Source of the DNA: Nematostella vectensis
Taxonomy: Eukaryota; Cnidaria; Anthozoa; Actiniaria; Edwardsiidae
Assembly: GCF_932526225.1 (NCBI RefSeq)
Contig: NC_064045.1
Span: forward strand, 9,230,022-9,294,021
Direction of reading: 5' to 3'
Length of the DNA: 64,000 bases
The translations under genes and the position numbers were made by a program. Below, one piece after another: positions 39,901-52,900 of this stretch (positions are counted from its first letter, which is position 1; every line of letters starts with the position of its first letter). Below the pieces are notes generated by a model that saw nothing but the letters and a program-made list of their open reading frames with translations, had not been told where the DNA came from and ran no database searches.

Positions 39901-42900
39901 GTATCTGGTCTTCCTGATACCTGCGCGTAAAGCGGACAAAGCCGACGCTGAAAAGGTTTGGGCGCTATTAGTTTTGGCACTGTTCCTTTCAGCCGCCATT
40001 TTACTAGCCTACAAACAGGCTTTCTAGGTTGTTTTCCAGTAACGGGGATTTTGGGAGAGTGGGATTCCTGTGGCAGGCGGACAAACAAAAAGAGGCTGGG
40101 TCAGGCGAGAGCTAACTTCATATTCTTGAGATTTCTTGTCTGGCGTATATTCACTTAGCAACATTTTGTCATTCTAGCAAATTAGTGAGAAAATGTAAGT
40201 TTGAGAAAGCATCCATTTCCACCAGCTGCTTTGGGTAATGGTTTAAAACTTAATCATATAGTAATGTTTAGTAAATATAGGTTAACTTATTCATATAGTA
40301 AATGTATAGGGAATATAGGTTGACTATACAAGATAGGTTAACTTATTCATGTACATACCTGTCAACTCTCCCGCATTAGGCGGGAGTCTCAAGATTTTGG
40401 ACCCCTTCTCCCGCTTTCCCGCGTTGAGCACCAAATCTCCCGCTTTTTAGCGTTTTTTATCGCTTCCGAAAAATTATTCCATAAAAAATCGTCATTTTGC
40501 CTATTTTCTATTAAAATATTTGAAACAGTAATACCCTTGCGTAGCTCAATTTATCTATATTAACAATAACAAAGAATCTAGTCTCCTCCGCAGAAATCTC
40601 GAGTGTTATGTTATGTATTTTCATGAATTGGGCATCCTGTGGTATGTTCATGAAAGAGAGAGGACTAAAGGCTAGTTAAACCTTGATCACGCCACAGGAA
40701 GCCCGAAACCGATAAAAATCTTTTTCCCAATAAAAGGCCCATAACACTCGAGACCGACATTCTTTAACTTTTTACACCGGCAGACTGGCGTGACTCCGAT
40801 ACCCGATAATGACCCACGTGACACCTATTGCTATGAGATTCATATTCACACTGGCTTCATCCGCGGCGCTGGCACGAGCGCTGATGTGTCCATTGTGCTG
40901 AATGGGGCCGTGGCAGATAGCGACCCTCGCGTTCTCAAAGACCCGAAACGCAAGGTTTTCAAGACTGGAGGAGTAGACGCTTTCCTTCTCACGGTGCCCC
41001 AGTCTTTGGGTGAGTAGAATAGGGAAGTATGGATTAATGAGTTTTTGGGTGTGAAGAGTTGGGAATTATGGGGAAATAAGTACCCTGGGTACCAATGGGA
41101 AATAAGTACCCTGGGTACCAATGGGAAATAAGTACCCTGGGTACCAATGGGAAATAAGAACCCTGGGTACCAGAGGCTCCGAGCTTCGCAGTGACAGAGC
41201 GAAAGAGCCTCTGGTGCAACGGATAGCCAGCCTCACTATGGTGCTGGCGACGTCTCAGATTACTTGATAAAGCCTACATACATGCCCGTACAAGTCTCGC
41301 ACCGAATGGCTTTAACTTGTGGGTACAGTGAACTCCGCAAAAACGGTATTTAATCAAAATAATTTTCGTCGAGTCTGCAGCAACAATACATCGAAGCGTG
41401 TTCTAGGTCAGTTCAATTTGTTTTCTGAAACAAAGGCTAAAAAGGAGAAGTTTGTAAAGCGTTTATCGAGTTTTTCCCCTAGGCAACCTGAAGAATATCC
41501 GACTCTGGCACAATAACGGCGGCGCCTACCCCTCGTGGAACCTTCTCCGCGTCATGATACAAGATCTGCAGACCGACCAGCGATGGTGGTTCGTGTGCGA
41601 TGATTGGCTAGCCGTAGACGAGGGTGATGGCAAGATCGACAGGGTTATTTATCCAGCGACAAAGAACGAGCTCACCAAGTTCAACGTACTATTCGCTACC
41701 GAGGTAGGTTGACAAAATTATTTGTACACAATACATCTTAAAACCGCATTGTCACCAGTTTACTTCCGGTCGATTACGTAACAATCTCCGATTATTTTTA
41801 ACGGAAAACGCGAAAAATATTTCAAAATATTGAAAGCAGTGTATTTATTGGAAGTTTCTTTAAGGATGTGATTGATAATTTAGAGCGGATGGCCTATTTG
41901 ATATCTCGGATTTTAATAGATTCTCTTGTCTTTTAACGGTTGAGGTTTCCTCCGGAAGTAAACTGGTGACAATGCGGCTTTAATATCTTGTTTGACGTTT
42001 TGTTTTGTACTCGTCTAACTAGAATAAATAAGCCATTTGCACCGGGCTACATAGCCTACGAAACCATCCTTCGAGAAAGTCGGATTCTAACTAAAGTAAC
42101 TAGTAATTACGGAAAATATTATGCTCCACAGATATTATTTTTTAATTCAAATATTCAAAAGTCTACACGAGACATCCTCACACCCTCCTAAAAAAAAGTG
42201 AGACATCCTCACACCCTCCTAAAAAAAGTGAGAAATCCTCACACCCTCCTAAAAAAAAGTGAGACATCCTCACACCCTCCTAAAAAAAAGTGAGAAATCC
42301 TCACACCCTCCTAAAAAAAGTGAGAAATCCTCACACCCTCCTAAAAAAAAGTGAGACATCCTCACACCCTCCTAAAAAAAGTGAGAAATCCTCACACCCT
42401 CCTAAAAAAAAAGTGAGACATCCTCACACCCTCCTAAAAAAAGTGAGACATCTTCACACCCCCCTAAAAAAAGTGAGACATCCTCACACCCTCCTAAAAA
42501 AAGTGAGAAATCCTCACACCCTCCTAAAAAAAAAGTGAGACATCCTCACACCCTCCTAAAAAAAGTGAGACATCCTCACACCCCCTGTTATAAAGTGAGA
42601 TTTATAATTGAAACTGTGCCTCTTTCTAGGTCCGGAAGAATCTAACCGATGGGCACTTATGGTTCTCCGTGGTTACCCGCCCTGCCAACAGCCCCTTCAC
42701 ACGCGTCCAGCGCCTCACATGTTGCCTGTCCATCCTGCTGTGTACGATGCTCGCAAACCTCATGTTCTATCGCTCCCCTAGCGAGGGCGCCCGCGAGAAT
42801 GCCCCCACGGGTTCCATACAGATCGCAGGCTTCACATTCTCCCTTGAGCAGATCTCTATTGGCATCACAAGCAGCTTGGTGGTGTTCCCGGCGAACTTGA

Positions 42901-43888
42901 TCGTTGTTCAGTTGTTCAGAAAAGCGAGGGCAAAGGAGACGAAGATGGATTTAAAGGCGGAGCAGGCGGTAGAGGAGTTTGATGATATTGCCAAGGAGAA
43001 AAGTAAGATTTTAATGGGCCTGAGGGTCCTGTGGTATTTATGCGCGGGAATGGGAGGCGATCCAAGTGGTTTTCCCATAACATGCTCGCATCTTCGCATC
43101 TTGTTAAAAGGGCAGTTTGGTCAAACCAAGATAGAAAAAAACTACGACCACAGGAACCCCATTATCTGGCAAGCAGCCCTTAGAATTTGTGTAACCTGTG
43201 GCCGGGGGTGTGTGTGGGGGGGTTCTTTAGGGTAAAAGTGATAGGGATGCTCGTGAAATTCAAAAAATACCCGAAGCCCGATTTTGACCCCTAATAAATA
43301 CAACGAGCATGTCAATCAGGTCGACATCGGATGACTTCCCCATTTTCGCGAAAGAAAATATTTTGACCTTTGATTGTTTGCTTGAATTAGCCGATGGAAA
43401 TGGATTCTTTGAGTCTTGACTCTGCATTGAGCGGGATCATAAAATGACGACGTTATTCAGTAGCGAATCTAGGGGGAGGGTTAAGGGTGTTTACCCCCCC
43501 CCCCCTTTTGTTACTGAGACAACCGCCCCTTTAGGGAAAACCTAGATCCACGCCTGTTTTTGGCCTCCTTTAACATTGTGATCATTGTTAGTAGATCCTT
43601 CTGAGGAGATGAAAGAGGCGCCTAAGACGAAGAAGGAAGGCATCCCGCACTGGTGTGTGTACATCGCGTACTCTCTGGCCCTACTCAGCTCCCTTGCGGC
43701 ATCTGTTGTTATCATGGCCTACGGTTTCACCTTCGGGCCCGAAAAGTCAGCACAATGGCTGCTGTCAATGTCCATCTCGTTCTTCCAAGATGTATTGGTC
43801 TCCCAGCCTATCAAGGTAATTACGATCCTGAAGAGGCGGGAAATTCTAAGTTGTTAATAGAATCCCCACTAGTTGGTTTGCGCGTAGG

Positions 43889-43931
<43 letters not shown>

Positions 43932-46900
43932 AGCACTTTTTTTAATCCCCGAAAAAAATACAATGTTGAAAAACTAAAACCTGATTAAATATATCTAGAC
44001 CCCTCTCTTCCACCACCACCTTTCTGGTTTCCTTCTGCTTTTGTTGTCGCTTCCTTGCTTCTCCCCACCATCCACCCTGATTTATCTTTGTTACTGCTTT
44101 TACTGAGAATAGCAATTATCTGTGGTTTCAGGTCTTCTTGCTGGCTTCGATATTTGCTCTCCTTATCAAGGACCCGAATAAGGCAGAGAGCGATCCACTT
44201 ACTGACGTGAAAGATCTGTCACAAGACGAAGAATGGCTTCATGATAAAACGGCGGTTTGTTGATATAATAGATGGTGCTCTGTGTTCTTACCTTACAAAA
44301 AAAAAAACATCCAGCCTGAGATTTTTCGCCAAATTTTAAGAACATGCTAAGAACATGCCCAGGATCAGATAGCAATAAAATATTACTTTTTTAGTAAGAT
44401 GCATTCTAAAATGTAGAATCAAATTGTCTTGACAATAACAACCCTAAATATTATTACTATCGCTAATTTGTCTAATTTTGTTTGATTTCTTTGGGTATTT
44501 ATATACACTGAAATTTAAGAACAACCTTAAGACCATTTCCAGGCTTAAAAATAAGGACGGCCCATGAAATAGGTTTTCATAGCCTACGAAACTACGCGTC
44601 ACAAAAGAATTGCGCAAGTTCCCTATATCATATTCTTATACAAGTTCACACTGCTCTTTGCTATCTCGTTAGGACTTGGACGATGACACGAAAATGAACT
44701 TGAAGAAGATGATGGTGGACCGGCCTCCTGACGAGGCAAAGCTTGAAATCGCCCGTCAACTAAGATTCAAGGTAAAAGTTCGATCTATAGACCATCGTGT
44801 ACACTGTTAGTTTCAGAGAGTAGTTTTAACTCCAAAAGGGGAGTAAAAAAACGAGGTACAAAATGACTCCCTTTTTGGAGTAATTTTTTACTCCCTTTTT
44901 TCTACTCTCTCAAGGGAGTAGATTTTACCCCTGTAGGGGAGTAACTAAAGGGAGTGATTTACTAGGTCGCTTGCTATTACTCCATTAAAGGAGTACAATT
45001 TACCCTCAAAATGGAGTTATTTTTTACTCCTTTTTTTCCTACTCTCTCAGTGGAGTAGATTTTACCCACTTTAGGGGGTAGCTAAGTGGAGTAATTTACT
45101 AGGTTGCTTGTAGTTACTCCATTAAAAGAGTACAATTCACCCTCAAAATGGGAGTCAACTTTTACTCCCTATTTTGTTATTTCCCCCTACTAATTGAGTA
45201 ACTAAAGGGATGATTTCAACCCCCTCCCCCCTGTTTTTACAAAATGGCCGTTTAAACTCCACCTACTTCAGGGGTTAATACTGGAGAAAGTAGAGTAATT
45301 TAGAAAACCAAGGAAAAGACGTTATTATGAATTTGACAAATCATTTAATTAAACAATTCAGTTTAAAAAATAACAAAAATATAAGTTAAAAAAAATGTTT
45401 GAAAAATAATAGTCATTTGACATAAGGTATCCAGGACAAAATTACTACAAGTGTCCCAACATAACAAAGCTGAAACAAACATAACACAATATTATTTTTC
45501 TATAACAACTTTAACAGCTTTTGAACATTACCCTTTTTGGCATCATTACGGTTTTCCAAAAGAACTGCCTCCTCCTCCATCTTTGTATATTCAGATAAGA
45601 AGCTAGAAGCCTAATGCCTCTATATGCACCATTTAAATTTGAACCTGGTAGGCTAGCTTGAAAAGATAACTAGGTTCTTCATATGCAGGGTTTACTGTGA
45701 TCAGAATATACGGACAAAAACCAACTACAGTAACATTAGATATTCAAAATAAATATCTGGACAAATTTTAGGTGCAAGACTGATTACTAGGTTTTTACTA
45801 AGCTAAGTTATTCAATTTTGTGCTTCAAGTAACAGTTTATAAAGCATAGGCGCTTTAGATGTAAGTACAGTGATTAGTGAATAACTTAAGTTTACAAAGT
45901 TTTTATTCGTTTCTTGCGATTTACGCATTGATACATTCCTTATACCTCAAACTTCTTTCTTTTCTGGCTTTCAAATCTCAATCATAATGTCCTGCGAAGA
46001 TAATAAGAGAAACACATAAGAAGGTAGTATTGCTTTGGAAGATAACAAAGAATCACAAAACATATCAGTCTAGTTCGAAAAATCCGCTCACGAACGATGA
46101 TTTGATGCTGAAGTTGGTCGCAAAAATCACATTTACTATTGAACCTATCACATTATAAAGCCCATTACACACTAACCTTTAACTTCAATCCATGTTCTGC
46201 CATCAAATCCTCAAAAAAGGTGGATTACGCGTAGAAAAGACGGGAATAAACGGCTATCTGTTTGGAGGTTATGATAATGGCTTTCGTTCGACCGTTATGA
46301 TTTTGCGCCTTGGGCCCAAGCCCCTCTCGGCCACTAAAGCGAGGGACGCCCGGTACATTTTGGTTTTACGGGCCCTGGTGAGCCGTCTTCTATCTGCAAA
46401 GCGGGACTTCTTTTTTTTTATAATCTCAAGTAGCATTTCTATTAGAAACAATATATATTATTTTATAATGTTCAAATCGGATCTAAGAATTTTATACAAT
46501 TATCACCCTACCTATCTTTCTTTTAAATGCAGTACTAATTATTCTGAGCGAATTTTGAAAGTACACCACATAAAACTCATGTTCGAGTCCAAGCCTGTCT
46601 TTGATTACATTTCTTATTGTTGTAGTATAGCTGACAATATATGCAATTATGGCGAGGCCTGTTCTTGTATTGAAAATGTTCTTTTAGGATTTCCTAAGAA
46701 TTTTCTAAGAGTTCCTAAATTGTAGAACTTCAAATCTTCTTCCTAAGATTTTCTTATCCAAATTATTTCAATTTTCTGGTCTACTGCTTATACTAGGAAA
46801 TCCTAGGAATTTTTAGGAAGTTTAATCATATTTTGTTGTTTTTATCGAACTTAGGAAATCTTAGGAAACCCTAGGCACAGGGTAGAGTTTTTGTCTCAAT

Positions 46901-49900
46901 ACCAATAAATACGATAAATTATTATTTTTATCTTTTGTCTTATATAATAAAGACTATCGTTTTCCTTCTTAAATTCAGCTAATTCAGAGTAAAAAAACAA
47001 CTTCCTTTATTTTATATATTTGGAGTGGTTTGTTACTGCTCTAAAAAGATACAGCTGGAGTAAAAACTACTCTTTCAACACGAGATGGCTGGAGTAGTTT
47101 TTACTCTTCAAAACCTACCCCCTAAAAGGAGTACTTTTTTACTCCATTTCTTGACCATCTGGAGTAAAAATAACTCTTTTCACTTCAGATAGTTGGAGTA
47201 GCTTTTACTCTGCTAAAATTACTCCCAGAAAAGAGTACTTTTTACTCCATTATTTGACCAACAAGAGTGAAAATTACTCTTTTTCTAATAAACATTCGAT
47301 ACTAATTCTCAGCAGAGTAAAACTTACTCCGTTAAGGGAGTAAACAAAAAAATTACTTCTCAGTGGAGTAGTTTTTACTCCAATAAAGGAGTTCAAATTA
47401 CTCCTTTAAAAGTACTCCATCGCAAAGAGTAGTTTTTACTCTCTGAGTGGAGTAAAAATAACTCCCTGAAACTAACAGTGTAGAACTCACTCGCTTGATA
47501 GGCTTTAGAAAGGCAACTTACTTTAGGTGCGTACACAGAATGGCTGAGGGGGGGGGAGGGTGCGCAGTCATAGGTATCATATTGTAAAGGCATAGTATTT
47601 GAAGATTCCTTAAAAAGAAATGACTCACTTTTTGGCTCGCCGGCTCACATACACGTTTGATCGCTCTATGTGTTTCAGGAACGTCAAATGGCGTCCATCA
47701 TGCGCGAGATAGTGTGGTACCTGATCTTCCTTTTCATCGTGCTCAGTATCAGTTACGGGAACCGCGACCCCTATACTCAGCTAGTCACCAATAACGTGGA
47801 GAATGTGTTCTTGCAAGCGTCTTACAACGGTTCCACGAAATTCGACGAGGTAAGTGTCTCGACAAGTGTGTTGTGTTGTGGTGATAGGCTTTGGGCTTTA
47901 TTTAAAAAGGGTAAACACAGTACAGCAGTAAAATAAACACTGAGAACTCTGGCCCTTGTGCTGTGTTGTAATATGGTGCGGTGTAGTGTGTTGTTATGCG
48001 GAGTTGTGTGATTTGTTATTTTACGCCTTGTTATGCTTCGCTACACTCTGCTGTATTATATCATGTTATATTACCTTATTACACTAAATTTTCGCGACGT
48101 CAAAATTTTGCGATTTTTATTTTCGCGATTTTTCTATTTTCGTAAAAACCAGACCACTTTATTTTCGCGATTGCGCGGTTTGAGGATAATAAAATCAAGC
48201 AAAACAAGTGGAATTTAAATGTGCTGTAATAATCAAAACTGAAACAATATATAACAAAAAGGGGCGTGGGCTAAATTTAGTTTCATAAAAATATATAAAT
48301 ACAAGTCCAACTCAACCCCTTACCGTACTATATGTACATTCGATGACTAAATAGACAAGGTGTTTTCATAAAGCTTATTAAACGGCCAATATTCCCCCAA
48401 AGGCTTCTTGTGTACTCACTTAATTTTCGCGCATCCTAATTTTCGCGACACTTAATTTTCGCGTCACTTTATTTTCGAATCTTTTAAAATCTCGAAATTC
48501 GCGAAATTACAAATATGGTATGTAGTGCCTTATAAGGAAATTGCCGAGCGAGCTAGAAAAACGACAGTTTTTTTCAAAAAACAAGATCGACTGATATGTC
48601 CTTTTTACCAGATTGGCTCAACGCGTGACTACTGGCCTTGGCTGAAGGACACAGTCATCCCTTCAATCTTCATCGAGAAATGGTACAATGACCAAGACTA
48701 TCATCTCGGATATCTGGCAGACACCCCGACGGCTTGGGTCCTCGCCGTCGCTCGGCTTAGACAACTACGCATGCAGAAACGTAAGAACTTGCAAAATACA
48801 ATTGAAACCACACACTAATGACAGTACTTCCTTGATATAACGACCTGGCAAAGGACCGAAAAATTATTTAAAAAAAGATGTATCAAGACAATTTCCCATA
48901 ACGTGTAATTGTTGGCGGAACCAGAAATCAAGATTGTTATTTTGAAATTATTGTTACATCACGTTTCGTTATATCGAGTGTCGTTCTATCGAGTATCGCT
49001 CTATCGAGTAATGTTCTATCGAGTGTCGTTATATCGAGTGTCATTATATCGAGTGTCGTTATATCGAGTTTTATTATATCGAGTGTCGTTTTGTCGAGTG
49101 TCGTTATATTGAGTGTCGTTCTATCGAGTGTCGTTCTATCGAGTATCGTTATATTGAGTGTTGTTCTATCGGGTGTCGTTCTATCGAGTATCGTTCTATC
49201 GAGTGTCCTTATATCGAGTAGCGTTATATCGAGTGTCTTTATATTGAGTGTCGTTATATCGAGTGTTTTTATATCGAGTGTCGTTATGTCGAGTGTCGTT
49301 ATATTGAGTGTCGTTATATCGAGTATCGTTGTATCGAGTATCGTTATATCGCGTGTCGTTATATCGAGTGTCGTTGTATAAAGAATCGTTATATCAAGTA
49401 TCGCTATATCGCGTGTCGTTATATCGAGTGTCGTTCTATCGAGTGTACGTCGTTATATCGAGTATCGTTATATCGCATTTCGTTATATCGAGTATCGTTA
49501 TATCGCGTGTCGTTATATCGAGTGTCGTTATATCGCGTGTCGTTATATCGAGTATCGTTATGTCGCGTGTCGTTCTATCGAGTATCTATATCGAGTACAC
49601 CGTGTTGTGAGCGGCATAAGTCTACTTTTTATTGTGACGAAAACGTAATAAAAACACAAATTTGGTATTCTGCCCTAAAGAAGTCCAGTAACGCCGCCAT
49701 CCAGCACTCCTGCTCAATACCCTGCCGCACAGAACAACCATTTCTGCCAATCTGCCAATTCAAGCGAGAAACTGAGGAAATATCGTTGATCAAAGAAGTC
49801 GTTGATCGACATTTTTTTCATAAAGACGAAAGTCGAATGTCATTGTTTCGTGAACCAATATATTATCGTGTGTTGCATTGCAATAGGCCCCTGTATAGGA

Positions 49901-52900
49901 CTCACAGTCCCCTGTACAGATTGCCAGATTTTCACACTTGTAAAAAATAACAAGCTGATTTGACAGTGGATTGAACCCCGGTCCACTGCCTTGAGAAACG
50001 AAGCCCGTGTCACTGAGCTATCGCGGTTCTCTAAAATGTTTTATTTATTTTTTTTTAACGGTCACGGTAACGAATCCTGCATTCTGATTGGCTAATAGAG
50101 CGGTCCGGAGATTCCTATATCTTCCCTAGGTCCCGCGCGCTGCTCGCTCAAAGTATGTTTTCGCTCGGTCAGTATTTCCAAGACCTCGGTCACGGTACTT
50201 CACGATATGGACCTCCTACCCGGCGAATAACCGGGTTAGGATTTGTGTAACCATTTCGGGGTCCATTCTAACACAAAATCTCATCCACGTTGCAGACACG
50301 TGTCCGCTCCTTCCTGCGCTGCAGCATGTCATACCATCCTGCAATGACTTCTATAGCTCGGACGAGGAGGAGCGCGGCATGCTGCTGCCAGGCTGGAAGG
50401 AGCCGGTAGTCGCCGTCAACAGCACACCTCCCCCAATACCGGCGTCGAGACAGAAGACCGCGTGGCAGTACCAAACAGGCGAAGAACTCAAAACCTTTCC
50501 CTACTGGGGCCAGAAAGCGACCTACAGCGCCGGAGGTGGGTTCATTATAGTTCTTATAGCTTCCCACACACACACTCACACACTCTGTAAAACGCCATTT
50601 TTAGGTCTTCAAACCTCGCCTCATCATCAAATCCCAATAGGGGACTTGCGCTAAGAGATCACGCGACCTTTCTGGGTGGCAAATTGAAACAATAATCAAA
50701 GAAAAAAAACAGAAATGACTGCGCCCTTCACTCCAGGAAACCACGAAAAAATAAAATCCTAAAATGAAACTAAACCCTTCCTGAAAGAAATGAATTCTGG
50801 CTTTTTTCGTCAGCGTTGAATAAGTTGCATTTTGTTGCGGTTATTTTTGCCGCTAAAAGCCTGCGCGCGCGCCAGTTTGCCATCCAACAGTCACGTGATC
50901 CTTGTATCCTAACTCTCCTTTATGTACAACGGGTCCTTTTCATCCATTTTGATTTTTCCCTTGTAGGGTATGTTCAGGTGTTTCCACCCAGTACCGCTAA
51001 GAACTACGACAAAGCGCAAGCCCTTGCGGACGCCCTGAACGAAAATGACTGGCTGGACAAGTACACTCGCGCAGTCTTCACCGAATTCTCCATTTACAAT
51101 GCCAACTCTAACCTCTTCTGCGTGGTAACCCTACTTATAGAGCAGCTTCCTACTGGAGGCATATTCAAGTTCCCCAGTATACTCACCCTTCGACTCTACC
51201 GTTATGTCGGCGGCGAGATGTTTTTCGTCGCGGCTTGTGAGATAATTTACTTGCTCTTCACCGCCTATTTCATCTTCAGGGAGATTAAGCAAGCGTACAA
51301 ACTTGGACTCGATAAGCTGAAGAACCCATGGAGCATCCTTGAGATTTTCGTCACGTGTCTCTCACTATCCATGGTTGTTCTCTACTTTCTTAGGATCAAG
51401 TTTACTGCAGAAGTCGTCAAAGATATGAGAAATGACCCGACTCGATTTGTGAGCCTTCACTACACGGCTTTCCTGGATGAGTGGATCAAATGCCTGATGG
51501 GTCTCATCGTGTTCTTCTCGTTCATCAAGATCGTCCGCCTACTCAGGTTCAACCGTAGGATGTCCTTATTGGCGCAGACCCTTAAACTTTGCATCCCGAA
51601 AATCGGCGCGTTTGTGATAGTCTATGGGATTGCATTCTTCGCGTACGCTCAGCTGGCTTGCTTGGTGTTTGGACAGAACGCTGAAGGCTTCATGACAATT
51701 CCACGCAGTGCTGCAACCCTCATGGACACACTGCTCGGAAAGTTCACCCTTAAGGAGATGTCCGACATCAACAGGCTGATTGGGCCGACATTTTTCTATA
51801 TCTACACTCTGAGCATGATCTTCATCCTCATCAATATGTTTATGTCTATCATCAACGACTCGTTCGCGGAGGTGAATAGCGACGTTAGCAAGCAGGCGAA
51901 CGACTACGAAATTGTTGACTTCATGATCCATCGACTGAAGGAAAACATTGGCAAAACCATGGGCTCTGGTGTAATGCCAGTCTACAAGGAACCTAAGAGT
52001 AAACTGGAAAGAGACTTTGATGAGATCGAGGAACATGCTGATAATATTATGCACTACATGAGGAACATGGCGTTCGAGAACATGAGGCACACCCGTTGGT
52101 TTGACAACGACACGGCGAAGGAGAAGAAGAAAAAGATGTTCGAGCTCTTGATGCAGGTCGACTGGGACTACTTTGAGGATGAACTCGGCGACGGGATCCC
52201 TGTGTTCGAGGACTTCCTCCAGAAACACGACGAAGCGAAACTCGATGATGTCTTGATCTCCTTCAAGCGCAAGAAGGAATTAGACAACGAAGGTTTCGAG
52301 TATAATGATGACGAGTCGTCTGAAGCTGCCTCCTCGGATGATGATGATGATGATGATGATGACGATGATAGTGATGACAGTGAGGATAATGATTCAAACG
52401 ATGGCTCTGACTATGTCTCGAGGTCTGAAGACGAAGGAGATTACACAAAATTTGCTGCTACATTAAACCCAACGAGTGCCAGACCCAGAACAACCGATCC
52501 AGCCGATTCAACTGCAAGCACACTTTTTTATCGCCCCAAATCGGCTCCAGACAAGGGCATAGCAACTGATCAAGAGATCCAGGAAGTGCTGGGAGACGTT
52601 GAGACAGAAAACGCGAGGAGATGTGTTACCGACGCAGAGTTGAAGGCCTTCCTCCCAGAACTCACTGCCCTGAATGATGACAACCAGCCCACCTACGATG
52701 GGGAGCCTGAAAAGTCCGTAAAGAAAAAGGGAAAGAAGAAGAAAAACAAGAAAAAGAAAGGTCAAACTCCTATGGGAACCAGGAGTGCGTGGGATCTGAA
52801 TGACCAAGGCGTCGAAAATGCAGCTTTTGCCCAAGAATCCGATCATCCCAATACAAGCCGGATAACGCAAGTGCCTTTTGGGTCAGCTACACCTGCGCCC

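Noticed and set aside
42168-42595. CRISPR-like array
   Set aside because: Direct repeats of about 30 bp abut each other with no unique spacers, in a eukaryotic intron.
46192-46725. 177-residue frame inside the intron 30 element
   Set aside because: No transposase or other domain; AT-rich composition and long Ile/Tyr/Ser-rich tail look random.
48909-49610. Frames reading YRVSLYRVS or VVILSVVISS
   Set aside because: 15-bp minisatellite in intron 32.
50816-50966. ATG at 50816 as start of a separate channel gene
   Set aside because: The segment is MITE sequence; exon 34 begins at a good acceptor (50967) in phase with exon 33, which carries the preceding TOP domain.
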